Shown piece by piece: positions 26,061 through 35,219 of a stretch of 64,000 nt of DNA. A program made the translations under genes and the position numbers. Below the pieces are notes generated by a model. It searched no databases, was not told the DNA's origin, and saw only the letters and a program-made list of their open reading frames with translations. The first letter of the stretch is position 1. Every line of letters starts with the position of its first letter. The stretch is from Pseudomonadota bacterium (GTDB lineage: Bacteria > Pseudomonadota > Alphaproteobacteria > Sneathiellales > Sneathiellaceae), in assembly GCA_024743055.1 (NCBI GenBank), contig JANSXH010000018.1, positions 1-64,000 of the forward strand, written 5' to 3'.

Positions 26061-27449
26061 CTAAAGCAAAACGATTGTCGCCAGGCCGAGGAAGGCAACG
26101 AAGCCGATGATGTCTGTCGTGGTAGTCACAAAAACACTGGACGCCACAGCCGGGTCAATATTGAGCTTATCCAGGGTCACCGGCACCAGCATGCCTGCGG
26201 TCCCCGCCACCAGAATATTTGTCACCATCGCTGCTGCGATCACCAGGCCGATGATAGGATCCCCAAACCAGCCCCAGGCAATCAAGCCGATCATCACGGC
26301 AAAGAACGATCCGTTCAGGGCGGCAACAATCATTTCCTTGCCCAAGATACGCCACATATTGGCGGCGGTCAGTTCCTTGGTCGCCAGCGCCCGCACGGCA
26401 ACGGTCAGGGTCTGAGTACCAGCGTTACCGCCCAAGCTGGCAACGATTGGCATCAACACCGCAAGCGCGATAATGGCTTCCATGGTGGCATCAAACATAC
26501 TGATGGCGACGGATGCTGCTGTTGCCGTAAACAGATTGATCAGCAGCCAGGGAAATCTCGTCCGGGCCGTGGACAACACATTTTCAAACAGGTCATCCTC
26601 GGAGACACCCGCGAGAAGCAGCAAATCCTCCTCCGCTTCCTCACTGATGACGTCAACAATGTCATCGACGGTGATCACCCCGATGAGCATGCCGTTGGCA
26701 TTGACCACGGCCGCGGACGCCAGACTGTATTGCTGGAAAAGGTAGGCCACTTCTTCCTGATCCATATCGACAGGAATAAGCTTTTGCTCCGTATCCATGA
26801 TATCCCGCACCGCCACATCGCGTTTGCTGCGCATGGCGCGGTTCAGCGGGATAGTTCCGATCGGGTGGTGGCGTGGATCGACAACGAAGATTTCGTAAAA
26901 CTCGTTGGGAAGATCATCCGTGTCTCTCAAAAAATCGATTGTCTGGCCGATATTCCAATATTCAGGGACCGCGATCAGATCCCGCTGCATCAGACGACCG
27001 GCTGAATCCTCCTCGAAGGACAATCCTTCTTCAACGGCCGCTCTGTCTTCAGCCGAAAGTTCCTTCAGAACTTCTTGCTGCTCTTCCTCCTCCATGTCCT
27101 CGAGGACATCGACGGCGTCATCAACTTCAAGCTCCGTGATAACCGCGGCGATTTCCGCCGGCTCCATGTCCTCAACAAGGTCATCACGCACATTCTCATC
27201 GAGATCCGAATAGACATCGGGCTCGATCTTATCGGCCATGATGTCGAGGAAGGTGCTCCGAAGCTTGGGCTTGAGCTGCTCAATAAGGTCGGCGATATCA
27301 GCGGAATGCCAATCGTCCAGTTTCGCATGCAGGAAATCGGCATCTCCCGCTTCGACAGCATCCTGTAACTCCTGAACGACCTCATCACTGAGGCCATACT
27401 GGATGATCTCCTCTTCATTGCTGTCATCCGGCGAATTGGACGCATTCAT
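26061..27449 (-). CDS. mgtE: MgtE-family magnesium transporter/channel
   Basis: A protein of about 462 residues with the MgtE order: an acidic N-terminal superhelical domain (many Asp/Glu, including LEDMEEEEQQEVLKEL), a pair of CBS domains (RDIMDTEQKLIPVDMDQ and AAVVNANGMLIGVITVDDI), then about five transmembrane segments from residue 310 on, with SLGGNAGTQTLTVAVRA lining the Mg2+ pore. The N and CBS domains sense cytosolic Mg2+ and gate the pore. I start at the ATG at 27449, which follows the maeB stop by 4 bases and has GGAGA upstream; the longer frame overlaps maeB. Confidence 0.92.
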   Translation of the reverse strand: MNASNSPDDSNEEEIIQYGLSDEVVQELQDAVEAGDADFLHAKLDDWHSADIADLIEQLKPKLRSTFLDIMADKIEPDVYSDLDENVRDDLVEDMEPAEIAAVITELEVDDAVDVLEDMEEEEQQEVLKELSAEDRAAVEEGLSFEEDSAGRLMQRDLIAVPEYWNIGQTIDFLRDTDDLPNEFYEIFVVDPRHHPIGTIPLNRAMRSKRDVAVRDIMDTEQKLIPVDMDQEEVAYLFQQYSLASAAVVNANGMLIGVITVDDIVDVISEEAEEDLLLLAGVSEDDLFENVLSTARTRFPWLLINLFTATAASVAISMFDATMEAIIALAVLMPIVASLGGNAGTQTLTVAVRALATKELTAANMWRILGKEMIVAALNGSFFAVMIGLIAWGWFGDPIIGLVIAAAMVTNILVAGTAGMLVPVTLDKLNIDPAVASSVFVTTTTDIIGFVAFLGLATIVLL

Positions 27450-27453
27450 GCGG

Positions 27454-29781
27454 CTAGTCTCCGTCAATCAGCTGTTTGCGGCGGGCTACCGGCCCGGGCA
27501 TCATCTTCCCATCCTTCTGATCCTGGGCATCTACGGCTGCGACGGCGGTCATATTAACAAGACCACGAACGGTCACCGAGGCGGCGGTGATATGGACGGA
27601 TTTTGACATGCCGATCAGGATGGGACCGACCGCAATGCCATTGCCGATACTTTTGGCAATGTTGTAGCTGATGTTGGCGGAATCCAGGTTGGGCATGATC
27701 AGAAGATTGGCCGGGCCATGCAGGCGGGAGTTCGGGAAAATCGCTTCCCGGATCGCCGGGATCAGGGCCGTATCCGCCTTCATTTCCCCTTCCACTTCCA
27801 GCTCCGGTGCCAAAGTTTCAATAATCTCCAGCGCCTTTTTCGCCCGCCGTGCCGATGGCATATCGGTCGATCCGAAATTCGAATAGGACAAGAGCGCCGC
27901 CTTCGGCTCAATACCAAAGCGCCTCACCTCATCCGCCGAGAGAATTGTCAATTCCGCCAGTTCTTCCGGGGTATGCTCGTGACTGACCTGGGTATCGGCG
28001 AAAAACAACGTCCTGTCCGCCAGGATCAACAGATGCAGGGCCGACGCATCGCGGACACCTTCACGGAACGGGATGATATCGGTGACCCGTCTGTAATGCT
28101 GATCATATTTTCCGAAGGTGCCGCAGATCAGGGCGTCCGCATGCTCCAGATGGACCATCATAGCGCCGATGATGGTCGTATTGGTGCGAATGCGCGCCTT
28201 CGCCGTTTCGATATCAACGCCGTGGCGCTCCCGCAATTTGTGATAGGCCTGCCAATATTCGCGGTATCGCGGATCATCCTCCGGATCGACAATTTCGAAA
28301 TCCTTGCCTGGTTTGATACGCAGGCCAAGTTTTTCCAGGCGATACTCAATGACTTTCTGACGGCCGATCAAAATGGGGGTGGCGAGGCCTTCATCGACAA
28401 CGGTCTGAACGGCCGAGAGAACCCGCTCTTCCTCCCCTTCCGCATAGGCGACCCGCATCACATCGCTCCGGGCGCGATCGAACAGCGGTTTCATGACGAA
28501 GCCGGTTCGATACACGAAATTGGAGAGCTTCTGGTAATACTGACCGATATCCTCAAGCGGTCGGCTGGCGACACCGCTTTCCATGGCCGCTTTTGCAACC
28601 GCAAAGGAAACTTCCAGATACAGCCGCGGATCGAACGGTGTCGGGATCAGATATTCAGGGCCAAAACTGCTTTGGACACCGCCATAGGCCTTGGCGACGA
28701 TGTCCGATTGCTCGGCCTGGGCCAGATCGGCGATGGCCTTGACCGCGGCGATTTTCATTTCCTCATTGATCTCCGTCGCCCCGACATCGAGGGCGCCGCG
28801 GAACAGATACGGAAAGCAGAGGACATTATTGACCTGGTTTGGATAGTCAGAACGGCCAGTGGCGATAATCGCGTCCGGTCTCACCTCTTTCACTTCTTCG
28901 GGCAGGATTTCCGGGGTCGGGTTGGCGAGCGCCAGAATGATCGGCTGCTCCGCCATGGTCTCGACCATTTCCTTTTTAAGCGCGCCGGGACCCGAGCAGC
29001 CAAGAAAGATATCTGCGCCTTTCATGGCATCCGCCAGGCTTCTCTTGTCCGTGTCCACGGCGAAAACGGATTTATAAGGATCCATTTCAATCTCGCGGCC
29101 CTGATAGACGACCCCATGGATGTCGCAGACCGTGATGTTCTCTTTCGGAAGACCGAGGCTGACCAATAGATTAAGGCAGGCCAGGGCCGCCGCCCCGGCA
29201 CCGCAGGCCGTCAGCTTGACCTCGGCAATATCCTTCTCAACGATACGCAGGGCGCTGTAAATCGCGGCGGCAACGCAGATCGCGGTGCCATGCTGATCAT
29301 CATGGAACACCGGGATATTCATGCGCTCCCGGCAGAGTTTTTCGATGATGAAGCATTCCGGCGCCTTGATATCCTCAAGATTGATACCGCCGAATGTGGG
29401 CTCCATGGCGCAGATGATATCCACCAGCTTTTCCGGATCGGTTTCGGCGAGCTCAATATCGAACACATCAATCCCGGCAAATTTCTTGAACAGGACCGCC
29501 TTGCCCTCCATCACCGGTTTCGAGGCCAGCGGACCGATGGCGCCGAGGCCGAGGACGGCCGTGCCATTGGTCACCACCCCCACCAGATTGCCCCGCGCCG
29601 TGACCTCGGCGGCGACCGCCGGATCCTCTGAAATGGCGAGGCAGGGATGGGCGACACCGGGCGAATAGGCAAGCGATAAGTCCGTCTGCGTATCCATCGG
29701 CTTCGTCGGCGTGATCGTCAGCTTTCCCGGTCGCGGAAAGCGATGATAATCCATCGCCTTTGATGAAGTTTCCTTAGCCAT
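27454..29781 (-). CDS. maeB: NADP-dependent malic enzyme with phosphotransacetylase-like domain
   Basis: A 775-residue fusion. The first 430 residues or so form the malic enzyme ([42 protein letters not shown]), which decarboxylates malate to pyruvate. The remainder resembles phosphate acetyltransferase ([41 protein letters not shown]), here thought to be a regulatory acetyl-CoA sensor rather than an active enzyme. This MaeB-type architecture is standard in proteobacteria. It is transcribed ahead of mgtE with a 4-base gap, so the two are probably one transcript. Confidence 0.94.
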   Translation of the reverse strand: MAKETSSKAMDYHRFPRPGKLTITPTKPMDTQTDLSLAYSPGVAHPCLAISEDPAVAAEVTARGNLVGVVTNGTAVLGLGAIGPLASKPVMEGKAVLFKKFAGIDVFDIELAETDPEKLVDIICAMEPTFGGINLEDIKAPECFIIEKLCRERMNIPVFHDDQHGTAICVAAAIYSALRIVEKDIAEVKLTACGAGAAALACLNLLVSLGLPKENITVCDIHGVVYQGREIEMDPYKSVFAVDTDKRSLADAMKGADIFLGCSGPGALKKEMVETMAEQPIILALANPTPEILPEEVKEVRPDAIIATGRSDYPNQVNNVLCFPYLFRGALDVGATEINEEMKIAAVKAIADLAQAEQSDIVAKAYGGVQSSFGPEYLIPTPFDPRLYLEVSFAVAKAAMESGVASRPLEDIGQYYQKLSNFVYRTGFVMKPLFDRARSDVMRVAYAEGEEERVLSAVQTVVDEGLATPILIGRQKVIEYRLEKLGLRIKPGKDFEIVDPEDDPRYREYWQAYHKLRERHGVDIETAKARIRTNTTIIGAMMVHLEHADALICGTFGKYDQHYRRVTDIIPFREGVRDASALHLLILADRTLFFADTQVSHEHTPEELAELTILSADEVRRFGIEPKAALLSYSNFGSTDMPSARRAKKALEIIETLAPELEVEGEMKADTALIPAIREAIFPNSRLHGPANLLIMPNLDSANISYNIAKSIGNGIAVGPILIGMSKSVHITAASVTVRGLVNMTAVAAVDAQDQKDGKMMPGPVARRKQLIDGD

Positions 29782-29990
29782 CCCGTGTCATTCCTCCCTA
29801 ACGGACAAGACCTAGGGTTTAACCAATGCCGCCCCGTAATGCCATTAAAAAGTACGGAGGGAGGCCTCAGACAATTCACCGAAATTCCCAAGGCGCCCCT
29901 GGATTTTTTAAAGGAAGATACGAGGCGTATATTGCAGAGGAATGAACGCACCCTCGCCGCCCCACCCATTATCAATAAAAATAATTCGAT

Positions 29991-30048
29991 TATCAAAATA
30001 AATTTGATAGTGAAAAGATCGGGATTTGATGCGTGCGTTATAACGCAC
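29991..30048. promoter_or_regulatory. two perfect dyads between tetR and maeB
   Basis: TATCAAA (29991-29997) and TTTGATA (30003-30009) flank ATAAA; 24 bases further, GTGCGTTATAACGCAC (30033-30048) is a perfect 16-bp palindrome. Both lie in the 284-base gap that should contain the maeB promoter and the tetR transcript end. The GC-rich palindrome lacks a following T-run on either strand, so an operator is more likely than a terminator. Confidence 0.45.
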
Positions 30049-30065
30049 AACGGGATTCGGAGGCT

Positions 30066-30644
30066 TTATTTTTTAAAGGCCACGAAGAGCGCGTCAATGG
30101 ATTTGCGCAAAGACGGGACGGTCTCTTTTCCTGTCCGGAGCGAATAGAGTGCCGCCTCGGCGACCAGGGCATTGAGCAGTGCGGCGATCAGTTTGACATC
30201 CCCCTCACCGATTTCACCGACCGCAATCGCCGCTTCAAGCTCCCGCTCCATCAGAACCAGACTGACTGAATCTTCAATTGCCCTGGCCTTTTGCATCCCG
30301 AGGGCCGAAGGACCAATGTCGAACAGGATCCTGGAGATATCCGGCGTCTGAACTTCTTCCATCCAGGAAAGGCATGCGCCTTTCAATCTCTCGAGCGGTG
30401 AAGAGAGATGCGCGACCTTTTGCATCGATCTTTCAATGGCACCGTGGGATTCCGCCTCATAGATGGCTTGGGCGATGTCGGTTTTGCTGCGAAAATGATG
30501 ATACATCGCCCCTTTGCTGAGGCCGATGCTGAGGAGAACATCATGGGTCGTTGTCGCCTCCAGCCCCTTTTTGAGGAAGGAGGCGCGAAACGCCTTAAGA
30601 AGTTGCGCCCGAGTCGTTTCAGAGCGTTGTTGCTGTGTTGCCAT
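30066..30644 (-). CDS. TetR-family transcriptional regulator
   Basis: A 192-residue protein with an N-terminal TetR helix-turn-helix (TTTHDVLLSIGLSKGAMYHHFRSKTDIAQAIYE, about 36-68) and an all-helical ligand domain. It faces the NTF2-like gene across an 84-base gap that holds a TetR-like dyad, so it probably represses that gene and itself. The ligand is unknown. Confidence 0.86.
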   Translation of the reverse strand: MATQQQRSETTRAQLLKAFRASFLKKGLEATTTHDVLLSIGLSKGAMYHHFRSKTDIAQAIYEAESHGAIERSMQKVAHLSSPLERLKGACLSWMEEVQTPDISRILFDIGPSALGMQKARAIEDSVSLVLMERELEAAIAVGEIGEGDVKLIAALLNALVAEAALYSLRTGKETVPSLRKSIDALFVAFKK

Positions 30645-30681
30645 ACTTAAGCTTTACAACAGCCCGGTAATTTTGTAAAAC

Positions 30682-30698
30682 AAACCGTCGGTCGGTTT
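30682..30698. promoter_or_regulatory. TetR operator candidate
   Basis: AAACCG (30682-30687) and CGGTTT (30693-30698) flank TCGGT in the gap between the divergent tetR and NTF2-like genes. The ACCG...CGGT half-sites and the position between the two starts are typical of a TetR-family operator. Confidence 0.55.
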
Positions 30699-30728
30699 TA
30701 TTTGCGAGCCCAACAAAAGGAGATCCCC

Positions 30729-31091
30729 ATGCAGACCTATGAGGACAATCTGAATAAGATGCTGACCGTGTGGAACACGACCGATGAGGCAGAAAAAGTG
30801 GCGCTGGTGGACGCCGCCCTCGAACATAACGTTCATTTCGTCGACCCCAATCACAACATCATCGGACGCGACGCGTTCCTCAAAATGGTGAAGGAGGTCC
30901 AGGAAAAGGTACCCGGCGCCGTCTACTCACGGGCCAGCGACGTTGATGTCCAGAACAACTTCTGCCGCTATCACTGGGCCGTCCATCTGAAGTGCGAGCA
31001 TGTCATGTCCGGCTTCGATGTCACGGAGGTCAACGACGCTGGGAAAATCGTCAAGGTGATTGGTTTTTTTGGCGAGTTGCCTCGCCTGTAA
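30729..31091 (+). CDS. NTF2-like (SnoaL-type) small protein
   Basis: A protein of about 120 residues with the cone-shaped NTF2 fold pattern: an N-terminal helix with TVWNTTDEAEKVALVDAAL, then VHFVDPNHNIIGRDAFLKMV, and a late CRYHWAVHLKC strand. Such proteins may be isomerases, hydratases or ligand binders; no catalytic assignment is possible. The ATG at 30729 has AAGGAG seven bases upstream. It is probably controlled by the divergent TetR protein. Confidence 0.78.
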   Translation: MQTYEDNLNKMLTVWNTTDEAEKVALVDAALEHNVHFVDPNHNIIGRDAFLKMVKEVQEKVPGAVYSRASDVDVQNNFCRYHWAVHLKCEHVMSGFDVTEVNDAGKIVKVIGFFGELPRL

Positions 31092-31279
31092 GGCCAACAA
31101 CAGTACCAATCCTCCCCCCGGCGCTTGCAATAGCGAAAAATTGCCGCATAATATCAATAACAAGATGAGCCAAATATTCTCTTTAACTAGGCCTTAATCT
31201 ATCTCAAATACACTGCGCGCAAACAGCCAAGTATATATGAGATTACTAGTATGGAATTATGCTAGAGAGGGATCCAACG

Positions 31280-32296
31280 ATGACTACATTTGATAATGTC
31301 ACCCTTGCACTCACCATTCGCGAAACCTATACGCCGACGCTCAAAACGTTGGACTCTATTTTGGAATATACTCCAAAAGACGTAAAAATCGTGTTTGTTG
31401 CGTCCAATATACCTCCGGAAATTATGAAAGGTGTTGAAGAGCGGGCGCAATCGAACAATATCGAAATTGTGTATGTAGACAGCTATCTCAGTCCGAACCA
31501 GGCGAGAAATTTGGCGACAAAAAACATACAGACAGAATATGTCGTCTTCATCGACAATGATGCGCTCGTTTCCGAAAACTGGCTTGAACCGCTTATTCAA
31601 TGCGCCGAAGAGGAAAAGGCTGCAATCGTTTCACCCTTAATATTCGAACGTTATCCAGTCTGGAAATATGTTCATATTGCCGGTGGCGAAAGTAAAATCG
31701 AAATCCGAAACGGAACCGAAAGAGTGTGCTACCAGAAGCCATTTTTTACGCATCATGATCTCGTTGAAAATCCCATAGACTTTGAGCGGTCGGAAACCAC
31801 CCTGGTGGAGTTCCATGCCGTCCTTGTGAGAAAGGATTTTCTTGATAAAACAGGCGGCCTCGATGAGAAGATCCGTTGCATGTATGAAGAATGGGATATG
31901 TGTATCCAGGCGCAAGAGATGGGGCTGAAAATATTCTTCGAACCCAAATCAATGGTCGCCTACCTCGCGCCGCTTGAGGCAAGCGAGGACGACATCAGAT
32001 ACTTCGATCTGAGATGGTCCGAGCTATGGCTGGAGGAAAGTATCGAACGTTTAAAAACGAAGTATGACCTGACCCCTAACACCGGCAATCTTAAGGTCGG
32101 AAAAGGGTTTGTGAAAGATCATCGGCTGCACAAATACGGCAACCTCAGAAAAATGATTGCCTCAGTCCTCGGACCAAAAGTCTCGAGCGTCATAATGAAC
32201 CGTGTTGTCGGAAAATGGGAACGTTATACCAACAGCTTGAAAATCCGGCCGCAATATAAATCCTGGAAAGAATATACTGAAAACATGCAGTCTTAA
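31280..32296 (+). CDS. family-2 glycosyltransferase
   Basis: A protein of about 338 residues with the GT-A fold: VTLALTIRETYTPTLKTLDSI opens the nucleotide-binding half, SPNQARNLATK contacts the sugar nucleotide, and VVFIDNDA (DND at 92-94) is the metal-binding motif. EEWDMCIQAQEMGLKIFFEP in the second half matches the acceptor-side motif of GT2 enzymes. No membrane segment is evident. The acceptor is unknown. The ATG at 31280 has GAGAGGGA upstream. The DNA here looks more AT-rich than neighbours. Confidence 0.82.
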   Translation: MTTFDNVTLALTIRETYTPTLKTLDSILEYTPKDVKIVFVASNIPPEIMKGVEERAQSNNIEIVYVDSYLSPNQARNLATKNIQTEYVVFIDNDALVSENWLEPLIQCAEEEKAAIVSPLIFERYPVWKYVHIAGGESKIEIRNGTERVCYQKPFFTHHDLVENPIDFERSETTLVEFHAVLVRKDFLDKTGGLDEKIRCMYEEWDMCIQAQEMGLKIFFEPKSMVAYLAPLEASEDDIRYFDLRWSELWLEESIERLKTKYDLTPNTGNLKVGKGFVKDHRLHKYGNLRKMIASVLGPKVSSVIMNRVVGKWERYTNSLKIRPQYKSWKEYTENMQS

Positions 32297-32324
32297 GGGA
32301 GTACCGGCGCAAGGGCGACGAATC

Positions 32325-33272
32325 TCAACTAGACTTGATTCCGCAAATCATGAGCACGTAAGTTGCAAACGTCTTCAGGCTTGGAGACCTCACCAACTCT
32401 TGCCGCAACTGTTTTTTTGCTTCTTTCCCGTCGCCAGAACTCATAAGGCTGTTTGCATGCCTTCGCGCTGATATGCGGCGTAATTCTTTTAGGTGTTTCA
32501 CCTCTCCCTCGGTAAAAGGTATCCTGTTTGCCAATTGAATTAGGGAGTCAAATGCGACCCCCCGTGACAACCACACCTTGACCTGATTTGACGAAATATT
32601 ATTGTCGCGCACCAGATACGCGCCCATTTTATTGCGTATATAATATACATCGTTCATAGCAAGAAGACGGACGAATAGATGAAAGTCTTCGTTACCCCAG
32701 ACATCCCGGGGAAATACTTCGCCGTCCACTTTTGCCTCTTCCAGCGCGGTCTTTCGCAAAAGGACAAAGGAGGGCAAAAACATGCCGCTTCTTTTTAGAT
32801 ATAGCGACAACCCTTCACCTCTGGGCATCCGTATGGCATCTGGATCAGCTTCCTCATATTCGGCCACGAACATCGCGGCCTCTTCAGCGGTGCACGTTTT
32901 AAAATCACTAAACGCAGCCGCGATATCCTTATTCTGCTCAAGAGTATTGGCCAGAACCTGTAAAAAATCGCTGCAGATAATGTCATCGGAATCAAGAAAA
33001 TACACATATTGACCTGTTACCAGCTCGTAGCCGGTATTTCTGGCGATATGTACTCCCTGATTGGTCTCATGACGGACTATTTTTATGTCCGAATACTGAG
33101 GTCCAAGCGTATCGGCAACAGGGACCTCACTGCAGTCATCAACAATAATGATTTCACTGGCAGGCAATTTCTGATTCAGTAAGGCATCCAATGTTGTGCT
33201 GAGTGTTTCCGCGTTGTTATACGTCGGAATGACAACAGAAATAAGAGGATCAGTCACGTTACTTGCTTTCAC
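32325..33272 (-). CDS. family-2 glycosyltransferase
   Basis: A 315-residue GT2 protein with LISVVIPTYNNAETL at about 10-24, EIIIVDDCSE at 40-49, ARNTGYELVTGQYVYFLDSDD with the DSDD metal motif at 94-97, and WGNEDFHLFVRLL as the catalytic-base region. The start is GTG at 33272. It lies 14 bases after the UDP-glucuronate decarboxylase gene on the same strand, so the pair may add a xylose-type sugar to a surface polymer. Donor and acceptor are inferred from context only. Confidence 0.83.
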   Translation of the reverse strand: MKASNVTDPLISVVIPTYNNAETLSTTLDALLNQKLPASEIIIVDDCSEVPVADTLGPQYSDIKIVRHETNQGVHIARNTGYELVTGQYVYFLDSDDIICSDFLQVLANTLEQNKDIAAAFSDFKTCTAEEAAMFVAEYEEADPDAIRMPRGEGLSLYLKRSGMFLPSFVLLRKTALEEAKVDGEVFPRDVWGNEDFHLFVRLLAMNDVYYIRNKMGAYLVRDNNISSNQVKVWLSRGVAFDSLIQLANRIPFTEGEVKHLKELRRISARRHANSLMSSGDGKEAKKQLRQELVRSPSLKTFATYVLMICGIKSS

Positions 33273-33286
33273 TTTTAGCTACCGTT

Positions 33287-34237
33287 CTAGTTTTCGGACA
33301 AAACTGTCTCAAAGTAAGAAATCGTCTTTTCCAGCCCCTGGCGCAGTTTGACCCGTGGTTCCCAGTTCAGGGAAGCTTTTGCTTTGGATATGTCCGGGCA
33401 GCGCTGCAACGGATCGTCTGTTGGCAAAGGGTGAAATTCAAGCTTGGAGCTTGATCCAGTTATTTCGAGCACGAGATTTGCCAGTTCAATCATCGTGAAT
33501 TCATCCGGATTTCCGATATTGATAGGGCCCGTAACTTGATCTGGTGTCTCCATCATGGATGTTAATCCGGAAATCAAATCATCCACATAACAAAAAGACC
33601 TTGTCTGCGTTCCCTCTCCAAAAATGCTGATGGGCTGATTCTGAAGCGCTTGAATAATAAAATTGGAAACCACACGGCCGTCATCTTTTTGCATGTTCGG
33701 ACCATAGGTATTGAATATTCTAACAACCTTAATGTCCAAATTATGCTGCGTATGGTAATCATAAAACAGCGTTTCGGCGCATCGCTTTCCTTCATCGTAA
33801 CAGGCGCGCGGTCCGAAAGTATTCACCCGTCCCCAATATTCTTCCGTCTGAGGATGTACTTCAGGGTCGCCATAAACCTCACTGGTCGAGGCCTGTAGGA
33901 TCTTCGCTTTGAGTCGTTTAGCTAAACCAAGCAGATTGATCGCCCCGTGCACACTGGTCTTCGTCGTTTGTACAGGGTCAAATTGATAGTGAAATGGCGA
34001 CGCAGGGCAGGCAAGATTATAAATTTCATCAACTTCGACATAAAGGGGAAAGGTGACATCATGCCTCATCAACTCGAATGAGTTATAACTCATCAACGGC
34101 TCAATGTTTTTCTTTGTGCCGGTATAGAAGTTATCAACGCATAAAACATCATGTCCCTGCTCAATAAGCTTCTTACACAAATGCGAACCAAGAAATCCTG
34201 CTCCACCCGTTACAAGTATTTTTCGTTGTTCACTCAC
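33287..34237 (-). CDS. UDP-glucuronate decarboxylase (UDP-xylose synthase)
   Basis: A 316-residue extended SDR enzyme. NAD binds at GGAGFLGSH (11-19). [14 protein letters not shown] (117-130), the catalytic YDEGK (Tyr147, Lys151) and [10 protein letters not shown] are characteristic of UXS enzymes that turn UDP-glucuronate into UDP-xylose. A closely related dTDP-glucose dehydratase is less likely because of the [12 protein letters not shown] block. The start is GTG at 34237 with GTGGAG upstream. It probably supplies the donor for the glycosyltransferase that follows. Confidence 0.9.
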   Translation of the reverse strand: MSEQRKILVTGGAGFLGSHLCKKLIEQGHDVLCVDNFYTGTKKNIEPLMSYNSFELMRHDVTFPLYVEVDEIYNLACPASPFHYQFDPVQTTKTSVHGAINLLGLAKRLKAKILQASTSEVYGDPEVHPQTEEYWGRVNTFGPRACYDEGKRCAETLFYDYHTQHNLDIKVVRIFNTYGPNMQKDDGRVVSNFIIQALQNQPISIFGEGTQTRSFCYVDDLISGLTSMMETPDQVTGPINIGNPDEFTMIELANLVLEITGSSSKLEFHPLPTDDPLQRCPDISKAKASLNWEPRVKLRQGLEKTISYFETVLSEN

Positions 34238-34593
34238 TGGATTTCTCCACTTGATAAATTGGCACTAAATTACTTCAACTGAGTCTCTTGCGCAGTATTG
34301 TCCATCTGGAGTTAATATATGATTATAATTGTGACTAGAATAATTCACTCTTCAAAATAGGATTTAACTCGCCTAAAGGAGCGTGTAAACAGCTTTACTT
34401 CGCCGCTTCTTTTTAATCCGCTGTTTTCCGGTGAAATGAGCTGCTCCTCGCCTATCTTTGGCCATGCAGTTGAATACCTCCCAAACTACCAAAATCACGG
34501 ACTTATCGGATGGAGGGAAGGAGTATTCATTTTTCAGCGTATCCTGCCCCCAGTGCCCCGCGTTCCTCCTGCTGGAGCGCGGGGTGGTGGTGT
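34238..34593. other. 356-base non-coding gap
   Basis: This gap separates the sugar-nucleotide operon from the metal-related operon. The left half is AT-rich and should hold the promoter of the decarboxylase gene. A possible small plus-strand frame from the ATG at 34464 overlaps the neighbouring gene and has no clear ribosome binding site, so I do not call it. The right end has the stable hairpin listed separately. Confidence 0.5.
34556..34584 (-). terminator. GC-rich hairpin after the anchor-protein gene
   Basis: CCCCGCG (34556-34562) and CGCGGGG (34578-34584) pair perfectly; the loop contains a further CTCC/GGAG pairing. It lies 10 bases beyond the stop of the minus-strand operon. There is no T-run, so it may stabilise the 3' end or need Rho. 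Confidence 0.45.
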
Positions 34594-35208
34594 TTATTCG
34601 CTTTGAACCAACTCGCTATAGTCGCCTTCAAGCTGCAGGGTGATGGTGACGGAGGAGCTGTCGCGATTGCGCCAGAACCAGCCATGGTCACCGGCAAAGG
34701 GTGCAACAATCTCGCCTTCGCCGCCGGTTGCCCCCCGACCCTTCTCATAACTGTGGTCCTTGCCGCTTGCATGGGCATGAAGGTCAAAGTTTATGCGGCC
34801 GCCTTTTGCCACCCACATATATCGAACCTTGTCGCCTTCAGCCATCACCAGCTTGATTTCGGTATACTTCCCTGGCTCAAGAGAAAATGTGATGGTATCC
34901 CGCCACTGCTCTTGAGCCTCTGCCGTGCCGACAAACAGGCCGAAAATACCGTTCAGCAGACGGGACGACTGGTCCCCGCCGTGGCGCTCTCGGTCCTGTT
35001 CGGCTTCCTCTTCAAGCTCCTGTTTGATCTCCCCCATTTCCGTCAACCCAAGGACACGACCGGCACCGGTCGGGTCCAGGCCATATTCGGCGGGCAAAAC
35101 AACAGTAACAAGAATGACCGCCGCACTGATCGCGGCGATAATTGTGGATCGAAGAAGCTGGGCAGAACTTGGCAGCTTTTCGAGGTCAGGTTTTTCTGTA
35201 TTAAACAT
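34594..35208 (-). CDS. membrane-anchored periplasmic protein linked to HupE/UreJ
   Basis: A 204-residue protein with one N-terminal transmembrane helix (LLRSTIIAAISAAVILVTVVLPA, about 19-41), then LDPTGAGRVLGLTEMGEIK and an acidic coiled stretch. The C-terminal beta-rich domain (EQWRDTITFSLEPGKYTEIKLVMAEGD) includes FDLHAHASGKDHSYEKG, a histidine-bearing loop that could bind metal. Proteins like this are found next to HupE/UreJ genes and are usually named transmembrane anchor proteins; their job is unknown. The ATG at 35208 has AAAGGA upstream. It follows hupE by 11 bases. Confidence 0.7.
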   Translation of the reverse strand: MFNTEKPDLEKLPSSAQLLRSTIIAAISAAVILVTVVLPAEYGLDPTGAGRVLGLTEMGEIKQELEEEAEQDRERHGGDQSSRLLNGIFGLFVGTAEAQEQWRDTITFSLEPGKYTEIKLVMAEGDKVRYMWVAKGGRINFDLHAHASGKDHSYEKGRGATGGEGEIVAPFAGDHGWFWRNRDSSSVTITLQLEGDYSELVQSE

Positions 35209-35219
35209 GCGTTTTCCTT

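Noticed and set aside
26040-27005. 321-codon open frame rich in His and Gln on the plus strand
   Set aside because: It is antisense to mgtE; the His/Gln richness comes from the reverse reading of acidic and transmembrane codons. MgtE on the other strand is unmistakable.
27718-29169. 483-codon open frame on the plus strand
   Set aside because: It is antisense to maeB, has no family features and a composition (many Arg, Gln, His, Phe) typical of the reverse complement of a GC-rich gene.
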